Source of the DNA: Manduca sexta
Lineage: Eukaryota; Arthropoda; Insecta; Lepidoptera; Sphingidae
Reading direction: 5' to 3'
NCBI RefSeq assembly: GCF_014839805.1
Contig: NC_051142.1
Coordinates: 18,570,589 to 18,634,588 of the forward strand
Length of the DNA stretch: 64,000 nt
Positions 47,701 through 54,410 of this stretch are shown here, piece by piece. The position numbers were made by a program, and so were the translations under genes. Under the pieces are notes generated by a model. It saw only the letters and a program-made list of their open reading frames with translations, did no database searches and was not told the DNA's origin. Position 1 is the stretch's first letter. The number at the start of each line of letters is the position of its first letter.

Positions 47701-48260
47701 TAAAGGCCTGTACTACCTCAATCTATTTTTATTTTTTTTATATTTGTTTGATTGGCGTTACAATGTTTTTAATTGGAATTGAACGTAACCATTTTTTCTA
47801 AATTTAATGATTAAAATACTACTAACATTTCTGTTTGTAAATATTACTGTGATTCAAAGAGTTTGTATGAAAGCGGCAGTATGTTAGACATTCATATAAA
47901 AAATACAAACGCAATAAAGTAAACATTTATTATTTAATACTTTAAAATGCTTTTCCTTTTTGACAAATTGTTGATATATTCTACAACAGAAACATTATAA
48001 TTGAATAATTTGCACCACAAATAAAATTGAACAATTCATTTGCCTAACATTATTTAAAATCGCAATATTTTTAAATTTACATCAAATTAGGAAAAACTTA
48101 GAACATATCGCTTTCAGACAAAACTCTGAACTATCTTTATAGTCCTATAAATGAAATATATCATAAGAAAACTATTTCCAGAAAGGAGAAATCGTCACCA
48201 TCGTACAACATACGCGACATGACCGCCATATTTGAACAAAAAACACAACACACGGGTTGA
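17736..48260 (+). CDS. CdGAPr: PX-SH3-RhoGAP protein (CdGAPr / ARHGAP32-33 family), 26 exons
   Basis: Gene-level entry; the exons follow. Spliced length is 4839 nt, 1612 residues plus stop, and every junction keeps frame. Order: short N-terminus; PX-like region about 125-290; SH3 about 300-362 (FEVGDMISIIDMP, then WWRGKRGFRVGFFP); RhoGAP about 410-610 with the arginine finger in GVYRLSG (about Arg450) and WAPNLLR; then a long Pro/Ser/basic tail. Family members stimulate GTP hydrolysis by Cdc42/Rac-type GTPases and act at membranes and junctions through PX and SH3. All introns end in AG; one starts with GC. The tail has its own features: Pro/Ala-rich exons, an exon whose 3' boundary is copied 25 times (38397-41142), a 1.9-kb exon and a conserved-looking C-terminal motif. 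Family identity is firm from the PX-SH3-GAP order; the first exon is the weakest part. It converges with the SID-1-like gene downstream. Confidence 0.92.
18675..18745 (+). repeat. SINE family B head fragment, intron 1
   Basis: AGAAGCAGTGTAGTTGGATC and a B-box-like GGGTTCGATATCCAGGTTGG. Confidence 0.5.
21083..21142 (+). repeat. Small tandem repeat
   Basis: About three imperfect copies of AATGTTAATGTTCTAACATT in the proposed intron 1. Confidence 0.7.
22186..22345 (+). repeat. Interspersed repeat family D, intron 1
   Basis: From GACAGTCGAAACAATTATGC to ATATACCACCAGCTGTT. Same order of blocks as at 60095-60265 and, reversed, at 3858-4025. Confidence 0.65.
23067..23230. mobile_element. Palindromic MITE, family P, intron 1
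   Basis: The left arm TAACAGCGGTTTTCAATAAA with GATCCCAATC is mirrored by GATTGGGATC...CAACGGCTGTTA at the right. Flanked by TA/TTA. Related to 30713 and 55380. Confidence 0.65.
23955..24125 (-). repeat. Degenerate SINE family A, intron 1
   Basis: Contains CTACCATGCTGATTTAGTGC and ACATTCGAAATTCTTACGGA, diverged forms of the family body, reverse orientation. Confidence 0.6.
24162..24633 (-). mobile_element. Old, degraded Helitron
   Basis: Reverse copy: CCAGCTTTTGC at the left corresponds to the 3' end and GTATAGA at the right to the 5' end. Internal blocks (GGGGGACTTAGTTTTATAAT, GCTCCGCTCCTATTGGTC) are clearly shared. Only one internal unit, so older or unamplified. Confidence 0.75.
24843..24950 (+). 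repeat. Local direct duplication
   Basis: Two adjacent imperfect copies of about 55 bp, each ending TATATAAAAGTAATATAA. Confidence 0.6.
24958..25075 (-). repeat. SINE family A 3' fragment, reverse
   Basis: GGCCTCCTCTACTACTGAGA and GGCCTTAGTCCACC, truncated at its 5' side. Confidence 0.7.
26014..26114 (+). CDS. CdGAPr: CdGAPr exon 2
   Basis: Acceptor TTGTTGCAG, donor ACAG|GTGAGC. It enters in phase 0 and leaves in phase 2. It encodes the MSCQSLAARAFAEPDKDG region and contains an internal ATG (26035) that could serve as start in transcripts lacking exon 1. Confidence 0.85.
26418..26494 (+). CDS. CdGAPr: CdGAPr exon 3
   Basis: Acceptor TTCGCAG, donor CCAG|GTGAGA. It encodes a Ser/Arg-rich stretch (SVRFSSDSRSSTRTPN), probably disordered and phosphorylatable. 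Confidence 0.85.
26673..26835 (-). mobile_element. Short retroposed insert with imperfect target duplication
   Basis: The left flank AAGACTGCGACAC (660-672 of the 26-kb block) and right flank AAGACTACGACAC (26836-26848) differ at one base. A T-run just inside the left flank fits a poly-A tail on the - strand. It lies in CdGAPr intron 3; the class is not recognised. Confidence 0.5.
26949..27055 (+). CDS. CdGAPr: CdGAPr exon 4
   Basis: Acceptor ATGTTGCAG, donor ACACG|GTCAGT, leaving in phase 0. It encodes a Ser/Thr-rich linker (SLTALAVTPVTSQSSAMSQS) before the PX-like region. Confidence 0.87.
27450..27525 (+). repeat. SINE family A 3' fragment
   Basis: Starts TCTCACTAGTAGAGGAGGCC and ends in the GGGCTGATATTATTATTA tail, about 34 bp before the exon 5 acceptor. 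Confidence 0.75.
27559..27697 (+). CDS. CdGAPr: CdGAPr exon 5, start of PX-like region
   Basis: Acceptor GATTGCAG, donor GAAG|GTCGGC (a weak donor). A proline run is followed by FPKLEDCAHFHYDRVSLGGL, the beginning of the PX-like fold in this family. Confidence 0.9.
27711..27935 (+). repeat. Interspersed repeat family C, inside intron 5
   Basis: Matches 54180-54410 over most of its length (ACACTGGCTACAA, GGCGGACTCTCACATATGAG). It begins about 14 bp after the exon 5 donor. Class unknown; the 5' part of the family is seen in the 54-kb copy. Confidence 0.75.
28431..28593 (+). CDS. CdGAPr: CdGAPr exon 6, PX-like region
   Basis: Acceptor GCGTTCAG, donor CACAG|GTTAGT. It encodes WVCLKVRSHV and WTLLRNRTNFLALDDMLHR. 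The last block matches the conserved PX segment in which a query sequence is aligned to 'R.Y..F..LD..LH'. Confidence 0.9.
28984..29168 (+). CDS. CdGAPr: CdGAPr exon 7, end of PX-like region
   Basis: Acceptor TTCCACAG, donor AAAG|GTTGGA. It encodes CIYDRKVSGLPNL and SINCGPVLNWLQMDNKG, the family-diagnostic lead into the SH3 domain. Confidence 0.92.
29275..29600 (-). repeat. SINE family A in intron 7
   Basis: Reverse-oriented near-full copy: ATCAGCCCTGTATATACTGT at the left, B-box complement TTTGAACCTACGGACATTCG near the right. Confidence 0.8.
29802..29893 (+). CDS. CdGAPr: CdGAPr exon 8, start of SH3
   Basis: Acceptor TTGTGTCAG, donor TCACAG|GTACAT. It encodes SINTPAVAAAYSVRKYVSQ, the conserved bridge from PX into SH3. 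Confidence 0.92.
30096..30153 (+). CDS. CdGAPr: CdGAPr exon 9, SH3
   Basis: A 58-nt exon. Acceptor TTGTTGCAG, donor CCTG|GTTAGT. It encodes ARDEISFEVGDMISIIDMP, with the acidic RT-loop part of the SH3 domain (DEISFEVGD). Confidence 0.92.
30318..30470 (-). repeat. SINE family B in intron 9
   Basis: Reverse copy: complement of the B box (GGGGATCGAACCCCAG) and body (CCTATCGCCATATTGGGCAT). It ends within about 20 bp of the exon 10 acceptor. Confidence 0.7.
30488..30614 (+). CDS. CdGAPr: CdGAPr exon 10, SH3 end
   Basis: Acceptor GCGTGCGCAG, donor CGG|GTCAGT. It encodes ESLWWRGKRGFRVGFFPRHC, with the Trp pair and the FP of the SH3 ligand groove. Confidence 0.92.
30713..30887. mobile_element. Palindromic MITE, family P, intron 10
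   Basis: Imperfect inverted arms: left AATAAACAATTACAATCC, right GGAATTGTTTATTGAAAGCG. Related elements lie at 23067 and 55380. No coding capacity. Confidence 0.55.
31270..31448 (+). CDS. CdGAPr: CdGAPr exon 11, RhoGAP entry
   Basis: Acceptor TACTCACAG, donor GACG|GTGAGA. It encodes KPVLRKHGKLISLFRSF and GILRERVFGCDLGEHLLN, the family-typical start of the RhoGAP domain. Confidence 0.93.
31687..31891 (+). CDS. CdGAPr: CdGAPr exon 12, catalytic arginine finger
   Basis: Acceptor TGTGTCCAG, donor TTCCG|GTACGT. It encodes DGVYRLSGG; the Arg (about residue 450) is the GTPase-activating arginine finger. It also encodes VPSLLKMYFR. Very GC-rich. Confidence 0.93.
31930..32250 (-). repeat. SINE family A in intron 12
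   Basis: Full-length reverse copy from ATCAGCCCTGTATATATACT to the complement of GGCGATAGCCTAGTTGGG. It ends about 50 bp before the exon 13 acceptor and fills nearly the whole 411-bp intron. Confidence 0.85.
32303..32434 (+). CDS. CdGAPr: CdGAPr exon 13, RhoGAP, GC donor
   Basis: Acceptor CACATTCCAG. It encodes ELPNPLCTYQLYERF and VVKLPPPHYR. The intron begins CACTACAG|GCAAGT, a GC donor with otherwise perfect consensus; no GT nearby keeps frame and the conserved PPPHYR join. Confidence 0.92.
32628..32715 (+). repeat. Family D fragment in intron 13
   Basis: Resembles the GGTTTTAATACCTTGTGTAC part of the 22186 copy (GGTTTCATACCTTGTGTGCG here). Confidence 0.45.
32886..33036 (+). CDS. CdGAPr: CdGAPr exon 14, RhoGAP
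   Basis: Acceptor CACTTCCAG, donor GTGCAG|GTCACC. It encodes TMAYLMRHLRRVS and MTARNMAIVWAPNLLR, the conserved RhoGAP helix contacting the GTPase. Confidence 0.93.
33366..33455 (+). CDS. CdGAPr: CdGAPr exon 15, RhoGAP end
   Basis: Acceptor TTTCGGCAG, donor GAACAG|GTGTGT. It encodes AVVTEFLICYAEELFAQEQ, the last helix of the GAP domain. Confidence 0.92.
33477..33640. repeat. Cluster of palindromic CACGTG-like elements, intron 15
   Basis: Five short units of the form GTCAC(N)GTGA(Y)CCAT: GTCACGCGTGATCCAT, GTCACGTGTG with CCACATGTGAC, GTCACATGTGATCCAT, GTCACGCGTGACCCAT, and a last decayed one. Fills most of the 220-bp intron. Confidence 0.7.
33676..33770 (+). CDS. CdGAPr: CdGAPr exon 16
   Basis: Acceptor CCTTTTAG, donor TTGAG|GTGATT. 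It encodes CRRPKSLPINPPTKLLS, the basic/Pro motif that follows the GAP domain. A Helitron starts 10 bp after the donor. Confidence 0.9.
33780..34802 (+). mobile_element. Non-autonomous Helitron, copy 3, in intron 16
   Basis: TCTATACT start, hairpin plus AAAAGCTAG end, A/T target. Five internal tandem units of about 123 bp start near 33860, 33983, 34106, 34229 and 34352. It begins 10 bp inside the intron and occupies about 80% of it. A TTTG microsatellite (about 33806-33854) is part of its 5' end. Confidence 0.92.
35061..35211 (+). CDS. CdGAPr: CdGAPr exon 17, Pro/Ser/Ala-rich
   Basis: Acceptor CGACCCGTAG, donor ATCGAG|GTAAGT. It encodes LEEARRRGRASGSS, then a low-complexity Pro-Ser-Ala run (SPSPSASASPSAP) that could bind SH3 or WW domains. 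Confidence 0.9.
35538..35598 (+). CDS. CdGAPr: CdGAPr exon 18
   Basis: 61 nt. Acceptor ATGTGTGCAG, donor CTCAG|GTTAGT. It encodes VGSGPNLPQYHTVLDLPLS; the PNLPQYHTVLD core looks conserved in the family as I remember it. Confidence 0.88.
35790..35917 (+). CDS. CdGAPr: CdGAPr exon 19, basic then poly-Pro/poly-Ala
   Basis: Acceptor CGTGTGTCAG, donor GCACAG|GTACGT. It encodes GWRGLFTRSKQQRPRP, then runs of Pro and Ala from GCC/CCG repeats, likely length-variable between individuals. Confidence 0.88.
36116..36228 (+). CDS. CdGAPr: CdGAPr exon 20
   Basis: Acceptor GCATTGCAG, donor GCTCG|GTATGG. It encodes SRSCESVSEADTLPPLTR, a likely phosphorylated Ser-acidic segment. Confidence 0.88.
36599..36728 (+). 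CDS. CdGAPr: CdGAPr exon 21
   Basis: Acceptor TTTCTTTGTAG, donor CTCAC|GTGAGT. It encodes SSCDSYFEPWQAELADMRLR and an acidic EEDDPQQRP end; probably a short helix in an otherwise disordered tail. Confidence 0.88.
36826..37078. repeat. Two head-to-head SINE family A fragments
   Basis: 36826-36906 is a reverse fragment (ATCAGCCCTGTATTATATAT). 36905-37078 is a forward one ending in the AGGGTTGATATTATT tail. The opposed pair could fold into a hairpin in the intron 21 transcript. Confidence 0.7.
37191..37300 (+). CDS. CdGAPr: CdGAPr exon 22
   Basis: Acceptor TGTTGTAG, donor GAAAG|GTGAGT. It encodes DDSLCSTPPESGLCSVEPS and RVDIEAANELAER; the latter helix is probably continuous with exon 23. Confidence 0.9.
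37651..37760 (+). repeat. Helitron 5'-end fragment
   Basis: TATAAAGCTGAAGAGTTTGT and CTTCAGGAACTA match the 5' part of the Helitron copies. The termini are missing. Confidence 0.5.
37789..38281. mobile_element. MITE with terminal inverted repeats, ends 31 bp before exon 23
   Basis: The left end AAGGGGTCGTCCATCAAGC is mirrored at the right by CGTAATTAATGGATGAGCCC, giving imperfect inverted ends of about 20 bp. It contains a C-run near 37872. No coding capacity. Confidence 0.65.
38313..38447 (+). CDS. CdGAPr: CdGAPr exon 23; its 3' end is the seed of the array
   Basis: Acceptor GTGTCGGCAG, donor CCAAGCG|GTACGT in phase 2, joining exon 24 as AKR-LCKD. It encodes RRAALEEQLSSLGYIDGES, then RASARPASPAHSDIAKR. 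The final 51 nt plus donor are copied through the following 2.7 kb. Exon end could instead be any downstream in-phase donor up to 41084. Confidence 0.85.
38397..41142 (+). repeat. 110-bp minisatellite of an exon-intron junction, 25 units
   Basis: Each unit is 51 nt of exon 23 end, donor GTACGT, and 59 nt of intron start ending in TCTCAG. Copy starts: 38397, 38507, 38617, 38727; then 38835 and every 110 to 40485; then 40596, 40706, 40816, 40926, 41034. Units are nearly identical. Exceptions: 108-bp periods after units 4 and 24; one inserted G in unit 20, whose preceding TCTCAG reads TCTAAG; AAG to AAA in the last unit. The array is open in the gene's frame throughout. Confidence 0.97.
41143..42266. 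other. Intron 23 after the array, nothing recognised
   Basis: AT-rich sequence without exon signals or repeats I can name. Confidence 0.5.
42275..42708. mobile_element. Non-autonomous hAT-type MITE with 8-bp target duplication
   Basis: Termini TAGTGTTGCC and GGCAACACTA are perfect inverted repeats. The flanking 8-bp direct repeat CTCCAGAC (42267-42274 and 42709-42716) fits hAT insertion. Internal ATCGGGACAT motifs are repeated near both ends. It has no transposase; transposition would rely on a related hAT element. Confidence 0.88.
42940..43088 (-). repeat. SINE family B in intron 23
   Basis: Reverse copy with the B-box complement CCGGGATTCGATCCCGTGAC and head complement GCGGCACCGAGG. The body matches the copy at the right window edge (ATATCATTTTGTCCGACC). 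Confidence 0.7.
43620..43765 (+). mobile_element. LINE 3' end: ORF terminus plus GAT-rich tail
   Basis: An open segment encodes RWTDDLINVAGTHWMQAAF, then LGEAYVQQWTLCG and a stop, followed by a GATGATGATAATGATG tail. This is the usual C-terminus of a lepidopteran non-LTR retrotransposon; only the 3' end is present, as expected for a 5'-truncated copy. Decayed copies lie at 4225, 51640 and 56035. Confidence 0.75.
43868..44035 (+). promoter_or_regulatory. CpG-rich block in intron 23, possible internal promoter
   Basis: GCGGCGCGGCGCGCGCGGTG at about 43888 stands out in AT-rich intron DNA. An ATG at 43972 opens 19 codons to a possible donor AAAGG|GTGTGT (about 44030) in phase 2, which could splice to exon 24. 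Speculative short-isoform start. Confidence 0.25.
44355..44429 (+). CDS. CdGAPr: CdGAPr exon 24
   Basis: 75 nt. Acceptor TTTCCCACAG, donor CTGAG|GTGAGT. It encodes LCKDRDSPMAPQTDFQNTAN and links exon 23 to the big tail exon. Confidence 0.88.
45631..47532 (+). CDS. CdGAPr: CdGAPr exon 25, 1.9-kb tail exon
   Basis: Acceptor AACATTGCAG, donor GAGAG|GTAAGT. It encodes 634 residues, mostly Ser/Asp/Glu/Lys-rich and disordered. It contains short recurring helices: NVRELAIRFES (about 1342), ISLIQRFNEK (about 1459), and a charged run RERIEKYKEERRNFLREKY that may form a coiled coil. The composition is less GC-rich than the 5' exons, normal for a long 3' exon. Confidence 0.9.
48182..48260 (+). CDS. CdGAPr: CdGAPr exon 26, terminal exon
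   Basis: Acceptor CTATTTCCAG. It encodes KEKSSPSYNIRDMTAIFEQK, then TQHTG and stop TGA at 48258. NIRDMTAIFE resembles NVRELAIRFE in exon 25. Confidence 0.9.
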
Positions 48261-51200
48261 CAACGCGTTTATTTTTATTTTAATTAAATTTATAATTTAA
48301 CATACATGTTGGGTGGTGTGGTTTTGGTATGTTTGCGGCGTGGAATAATTACGTTGAGTTTGTAGTGAATTATTGTACAATGTTTTATATACAGTGTGTG
48401 TTTTTTGTGTGGATTGTCATATAAAAAAACTAAGGCAGTCATTAGACAATGAACTAGAAAAAAATGCACCAGGTCTAAATTAATATACATAGTGCATTTT
48501 AGAAATATCGAATATTTAATTAATTATACAAAGAAAACATTTTATCGTCTCAAATTATTGTCGTATTTTTTGGGGCATAATACAGCCTAAATTATTTTTA
48601 ATTCACAAATACATTAATTCAAAACCACGCCATAAAACATGCAAGAAGTCGTTTTGTAATTGTTATTGTATAATTTAAACTTAATTGTAAAATGCTTTGT
48701 ATTATGAAAAAGAAATATTAAGTTGTGCCTGAAAATGCTGGCGTGCAGTCTCGGACTAAGGTGATAGTTTGTTTATGATTGTTGAAAGAAAACATTAGTT
48801 TGTTTAATTTTTTACTGAAATTGCAAGATATAAAATTGAATAAAAAAAGATCTTAAAATATTTGTTAAAAAACCTCGTAAAAATTTAAAAAAAAAAAAAT
48901 TACACTGTTAAAGTTTAAGAGGATTATAATATTTTTCAAAAGCGAACTGAATTTAGACGAATCTCAAAACATGTCATTATTTTATTTAATGAATCTACGA
49001 CTAGTGAGACTCAGTCCGCGACTGCACGAGTGTTTTCCTCTATATGTAAGAATTTGTTACGTTAAATTATTTATTAATACTATTGCGTATTCTTAATATG
49101 CGCATTGTCACGGACAGTGGTTCTCAAAGGTAACGCCCTTACAAGAGTGTTATAGGGGGCAAGACTTAGTAAGTTTGAGTAAATCAAATATTAGCTAGTG
49201 TTTCAAGTTTGTTTCTTTTAGATAGGAAAGAAAATTATGTAGGCAAAGTTCTGTGGTGAGGATATTCACTATGCCATTTGAAACATCGACATATTTTATA
49301 CTCAAATTATTGGTCACAAATTTTGTTGAATAAATATTAAATTTATATAAAAATGTACAAGAACTGTACAAATTGTAAAAGAGAATTTGTAGGTCTAAGG
49401 AATTCTCAGAGGGCGTAGTTAATTTTGAAAACCACTGTATTACATTACAGAGACAATAGACTTGGAAAATTATTGAGGATAAAAATATAATTTGACAGCG
49501 TAGCTGTTATTCACGTCGCTTTGCTGAGGCAGTGGCTACCTCAGGAGAGAATTGTATGCTGCAGACAAATGGGTAATTCGGACTTGTCAGAGAAAGTCTA
49601 ATGTCTGTATAGTACCGTGACATTGCTCCCAATATCTAACATCACACCATTAAACGAGTATTATTAAATATTAATTTTCTCAATATGTATAGTTTTTGTT
49701 GAACTTTGACATCAATATGGCGTGTGTATGTGGTTTTGGCAGCTGTTATGTTATGTCTAGGTTAGCCCTGACTCGTAATTGTATTGATTTTTTTGTTGTT
49801 ATTAAAAAGCAACGTCTTTCTGATAACTATGACGTTTTACTTTTTATAGGTTGTGTTTTTCTACGTTTTCATATTTAAATACGCTGCGTACATCGCCATT
49901 TTGTTTGTAAAGTTTCACAAAAAAAATGTTATGAATCTCCAGTTTTTTTGTTACACCTTATGCCTTGGAATAAGATCTACTAGCGACATCTATACGTGTT
50001 CTCTATTCGATTGTTGCCATAAATTAAAAAAAATGTAATAAAAATGCATTTATTATCTATATTTTTGTAAACGGTATTTATGGATAATGTAGACACTCGT
50101 TATGGAATTGTATAGACATTTTTTTTGCTTTTTGTCTATTGGTTTTGGTGCCGACATTTTTGGTCTTAAAAGCCTAAAAGGAACCAACTGTAGTTGGTGA
50201 ATAATTGGTTTTTATTATTTGCAATCAAGTAAACCATAAACGCAATTGTCGATAGTAGTTTGATCTGCAGGTATTTATAGTATGTCTGGATGCACTGCGA
50301 CTGTTAATATAACGCCTCGGCGTACGAAAAGGGGATCAAAAATGTCGGTACTTGAAACAACCGCGAAAAATATTTAAAACGAAATAGCGTCTCCAATAAC
50401 ATATAATGAATCTGTAGCCGCGTGTAACCGAGCAGCGACTATTAAATATAATATAGGCTTCGAGCGCGACTTTGCTCGTACAAGTTCTGACCACTATATC
50501 GTACAAGTTAAGGAGTAAATGTAAACAATTATCTACCTTTACAATAATCGATTGTGCAGAGACACGAGTCGTGAGCACACTCGGGATTGGTCGGTTTGTT
50601 GTCCGAAGCGTCGATGTGCAGCGTGACTGGTTTCTCGCTCGATGCTCGATGTCCATACACCTTGGTTCAATTTGTATATTCGCGAGCTCGCCCCGCTGTT
50701 TACCTGTGCTCATGATTCGTGCCGTTAATTTATTTGAAGAAATCAACAGACAAGGTATTATGAGAATGGAGCTAATTGTTTGCAGTTACTTTTGTCTTAT
50801 TCTTCCTGTATTTATCTAATGACTCTAATGTATAGAAACAATATGCTTTTATATTCCAAATAATTAAATGTAGTTGTTACCAGGTTTTTTTGTTGCATTT
50901 AAATTGAAGTATTGTGGTTTTAGCCAATTTCTGGGTAGTCCGAGATTCATCTATTTCTTCAAGATATCGGATACAGTGCCATAATGTTGTATTTTAAAGT
51001 TCTGAGGTATCGCTCATGTATACGCCAGCGACCTCTTGTGTATGTAATGTAAAATGAACCTTATACTGGCTATAATAACTTTGTATTTTACAAAACCTGG
51101 TAACAACTAGCGTCACGTATTTTAAATTCCAAATAACTTCCATTATTCTTGTTACGAATGTGTCGTTTATATGTTTCTCTTCACAAGTATATGTTAAAAA

Positions 51201-54115
51201 GCAGAAAGAAGTTTTTATTCTAAATGCAAAATCAAAAACTGGTCATACGAAACTGACTCCTACTAGTTTCATTGTCAGACAGAATTTAAATGTTCCTAAG
51301 TATGCACAGTCGGTTACTAAAGTAGCTGAATAAATTAAGAAATTTGAAACACAGACTTCTGACTACACATTGACTTAATTGAAATATTCTTTTTTTCATC
51401 TAAAATAAAGAACATTTTGAAGTTGAATTTAGTGACGACGAAACGATTGTTGATAGCACACAAAAGTTTAAAGCTGGTTTGAAATTTTCAATTTGTTCAC
51501 CTAATTTTGTGGCTGAGTGTACCTATATCATTTGAGCTGGTGGACCTTTCCGAGATCAAATCTAGTAAGACAAACCTGTCTGGGAGACTTTCGTTTTTGT
51601 ACTCTGGCAAGACAAAGTGCTAAACAGTCATCATCAGTCACATGAAGTCCACAGCAGAATATAAAACTCCCCTAAAGATTTCCAGACAGACCTGTCAAAG
51701 GCCTTTAGGACTAAGCACAATAGACTAACAATAGGCGTTGCGTTGCAACAATTATGCCGGCTTTGGTCTTTTCGTTGTGAAGATAAACATAAAAATCAAT
51801 GTGAAATATGACTGTGACACCGCCAAACACTTTTCCATTTTCTAAATAAAAATTTTGTAAAAACATAAAAAAATAATTCCGTTTTGTAAAATGTATAAAC
51901 GACTATATTAATTAGCGTTACTTCTATTCTGTCGTGGGCGTACTTAGGATGTGGGGGGCAAAAGAGGAGCCGATCACAACTATGGATTTGAATATGGAAT
52001 TTAAGAATACATTTTTGATTTTTAATATTCATATCTGTTTTGTAACGAATCATACTTTGAGTAACGGTAAGGTACGTGAAATTCAAAGTATGCTTTTGAT
52101 AGCGTGAATTATAATGTTATCTCAAAATATAGGCAATATGATATAATCTATCAAGTCTGCCTATATTCACGGTCATCATCTACAATGTTATTGTGTACTA
52201 ACTTAGGGTTCAGGTGCCTTCACAATCTCTACTAAGTGCGCCCACACTCTTTCCCATATAAAGCGTAAGTGAAAAATATATAAAAGTTTAAGAAACTATA
52301 TGGTTATTCGCGCGTGCCCAGGGCCGGACTCGGTCGATCGCTGTGGGGCCCATTCATGTGTTACTCGTATTTCGGATTTGCCCTGAGTTTTTAGCGTTTT
52401 CTATAATTGTATATGTGCTTTCGATATTGTAACAGTAAGTAGAGGATTTGTATATTGGACTAATTACATTGTTGATAAGCGTTGACAGTTTTATTGTATG
52501 ATTGATGAAATTAACTTCGAAACAAAAAAAAGTTGATAAGAGCTTAAAGGTATCTTTTCCGTTAACCTGAATTGATAAAAGTGGTCAGAAAAAGGATAGG
52601 ATCAAGGACATTAACAGCTCTGTTGTGATTAAACTTTAGACGGAATTCTCTACATAAAACATTAATTCGTTTTATCCTTCATGCAAGCGACTGTCTCTGG
52701 TAATTGTAGTGTGAATAAGCAACGACATACAAGTCTTCAAAAACGGCTTTAATTATATACATAAACGTAGTGGTAAATAATCGCCCGATTCGGTCCTGAG
52801 CAGTTACTATTAAATGTAAAAACAACCGAGCTTTAAGCTTCTCCAGTTATGAGAGCTGCGCCGGCTGAAGTCGCGTCACTTGCACAAAATAGTTGGCAAT
52901 GTGCAAGGTTCGGCAATATAACATGGGGGGTATATGTCAATGTGACGCGCGACTGCGGCCCTGTATGATTTTTTGTGTAAAATATACAATATTTATAAGC
53001 TTGTAGACGACGTATGAAGGAATGGAAATGATATACAAAATAAAAAGGTATTATGAACTAAAGGTTTGTTTAATTATCTTTGCACATGATTAATAAACTG
53101 CAGCAGAATGGAACTGATATGGTTCTTAAAAGAATTAGTATATTAATATAGTTGTTCAGTGAATAGACATTTAGATTTGCTTTGACTTACAAAATGTTTT
53201 ACGAAACTTACCTGTTATATTATTGCCATATTTATTCGTAGTAGTTACACTAGTAGCGCCTCTGCCTACCCTTGAAAGTTAAGGAGCGTGTGTATGGGTG
53301 TGTCAAAATTTACTCCGTGTAAACATATTGTATTATAACACTACAATATGTGTTACGGTACAAATGTTCAAGGCGTTTATGAACAAATAAAACACAAATA
53401 TTATAAAAAGTGTATTTACACGGCAAATTACATAAGTATTAAATACTTATACTTACTACAGTCATTCAACAACAAACAAACAACACGATAGTTTGTGTGT
53501 GTAAATATATTTATAGTCGTGGAAAACTATCATTCTTATAACTGATCAAAATATTGGTGTTCTTAAATAAACATACGTGTACGCAAAAATATGCTATATT
53601 TTATAAGAGATAACACGTTGAATCTATATTATAATAATTTGACAATGTGTGTAGCGTGCTGGTTTACTGCACTACTGAATACTGTACTTTGGGTGTATTT
53701 ACAAAGTATTTTGTGTTTTTTATTATTTATTTTTAACGCAAATGCAATACCTGCTTAACTAATCATAGCACCTTAAACACAAAATTTATACTTTGTCTAA
53801 ATTCGAAATAAAATCAAAGATCATGAGTCCAGACGCTGTAACGCCTGAAATATCTTTTCACAGCAAGGCAAGATCACAGTGTCCACCTCTAAATACTACA
53901 TCCTTAAAGCTATAATCTTACGGGACTACAAAACAATACATTCGAAATAAATTAAAAAAAACATATCAGGCCCGTTTCACTATTCTCAAGCAAATTTTAT
54001 TCGCCAAACATATTAGACAGCCAAATGAATATAATACTCATTTATTTGGCACCGTTGTTGAAAGCGTCACTTTTGTATTAAATCGACTTATATTTTTTAT
54101 TTTATTTTTATTTCT
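48261..54115. other. 3' untranslated and intergenic DNA, gene-poor
   Basis: The first part is probably the CdGAPr 3' UTR. A moderately GC-rich patch at 50460-50760 carries open frames on both strands (115 and 136 codons) but no recognisable domain. Short degenerate pieces of families D (51735-51765) and E (51640-51710) are present. No gene supported. Confidence 0.5.
48839..48844 (+). terminator. Candidate polyadenylation signal of CdGAPr
   Basis: AATAAA about 580 bp after the stop in AT-rich 3' sequence. Another AATAAA lies at 49329. AT richness makes chance matches likely. Confidence 0.35.
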
Positions 54116-54117
54116 TT

Positions 54118-54410
54118 GTATGAGGAGACGAGCTTGCCGTTCGCCTGATGGTAAGCGATACGATCGCCCATAAACAGTAAAAACACCATCCAACACCATG
54201 AATTACAAAGTTTTGTTTGGTATTCCATTGCGCTAGCCATCCTAAGACATGAGATGTTAAGTCTTATTATGTCTAGTAGTTACACTGGCTACAATTTCCT
54301 TCAAACCGGAACACAACAATGACTACATACTGCTGCTTGGCGGCGGAAATAGACATTGCGGTGGTATCTACCTAGGCGGACTCTCACATATGAGAGACCT
54401 ACCACCAGTC
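54118..54410 (+). repeat. Interspersed repeat family C, longest copy
   Basis: Starts with GAGGAGACGAGCTTGCCG and CGCCTGATGGTAAGCGATAC, and shares its 3' two thirds with 27711-27935. Its head recurs at 56820. Class not recognised. Confidence 0.75.
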
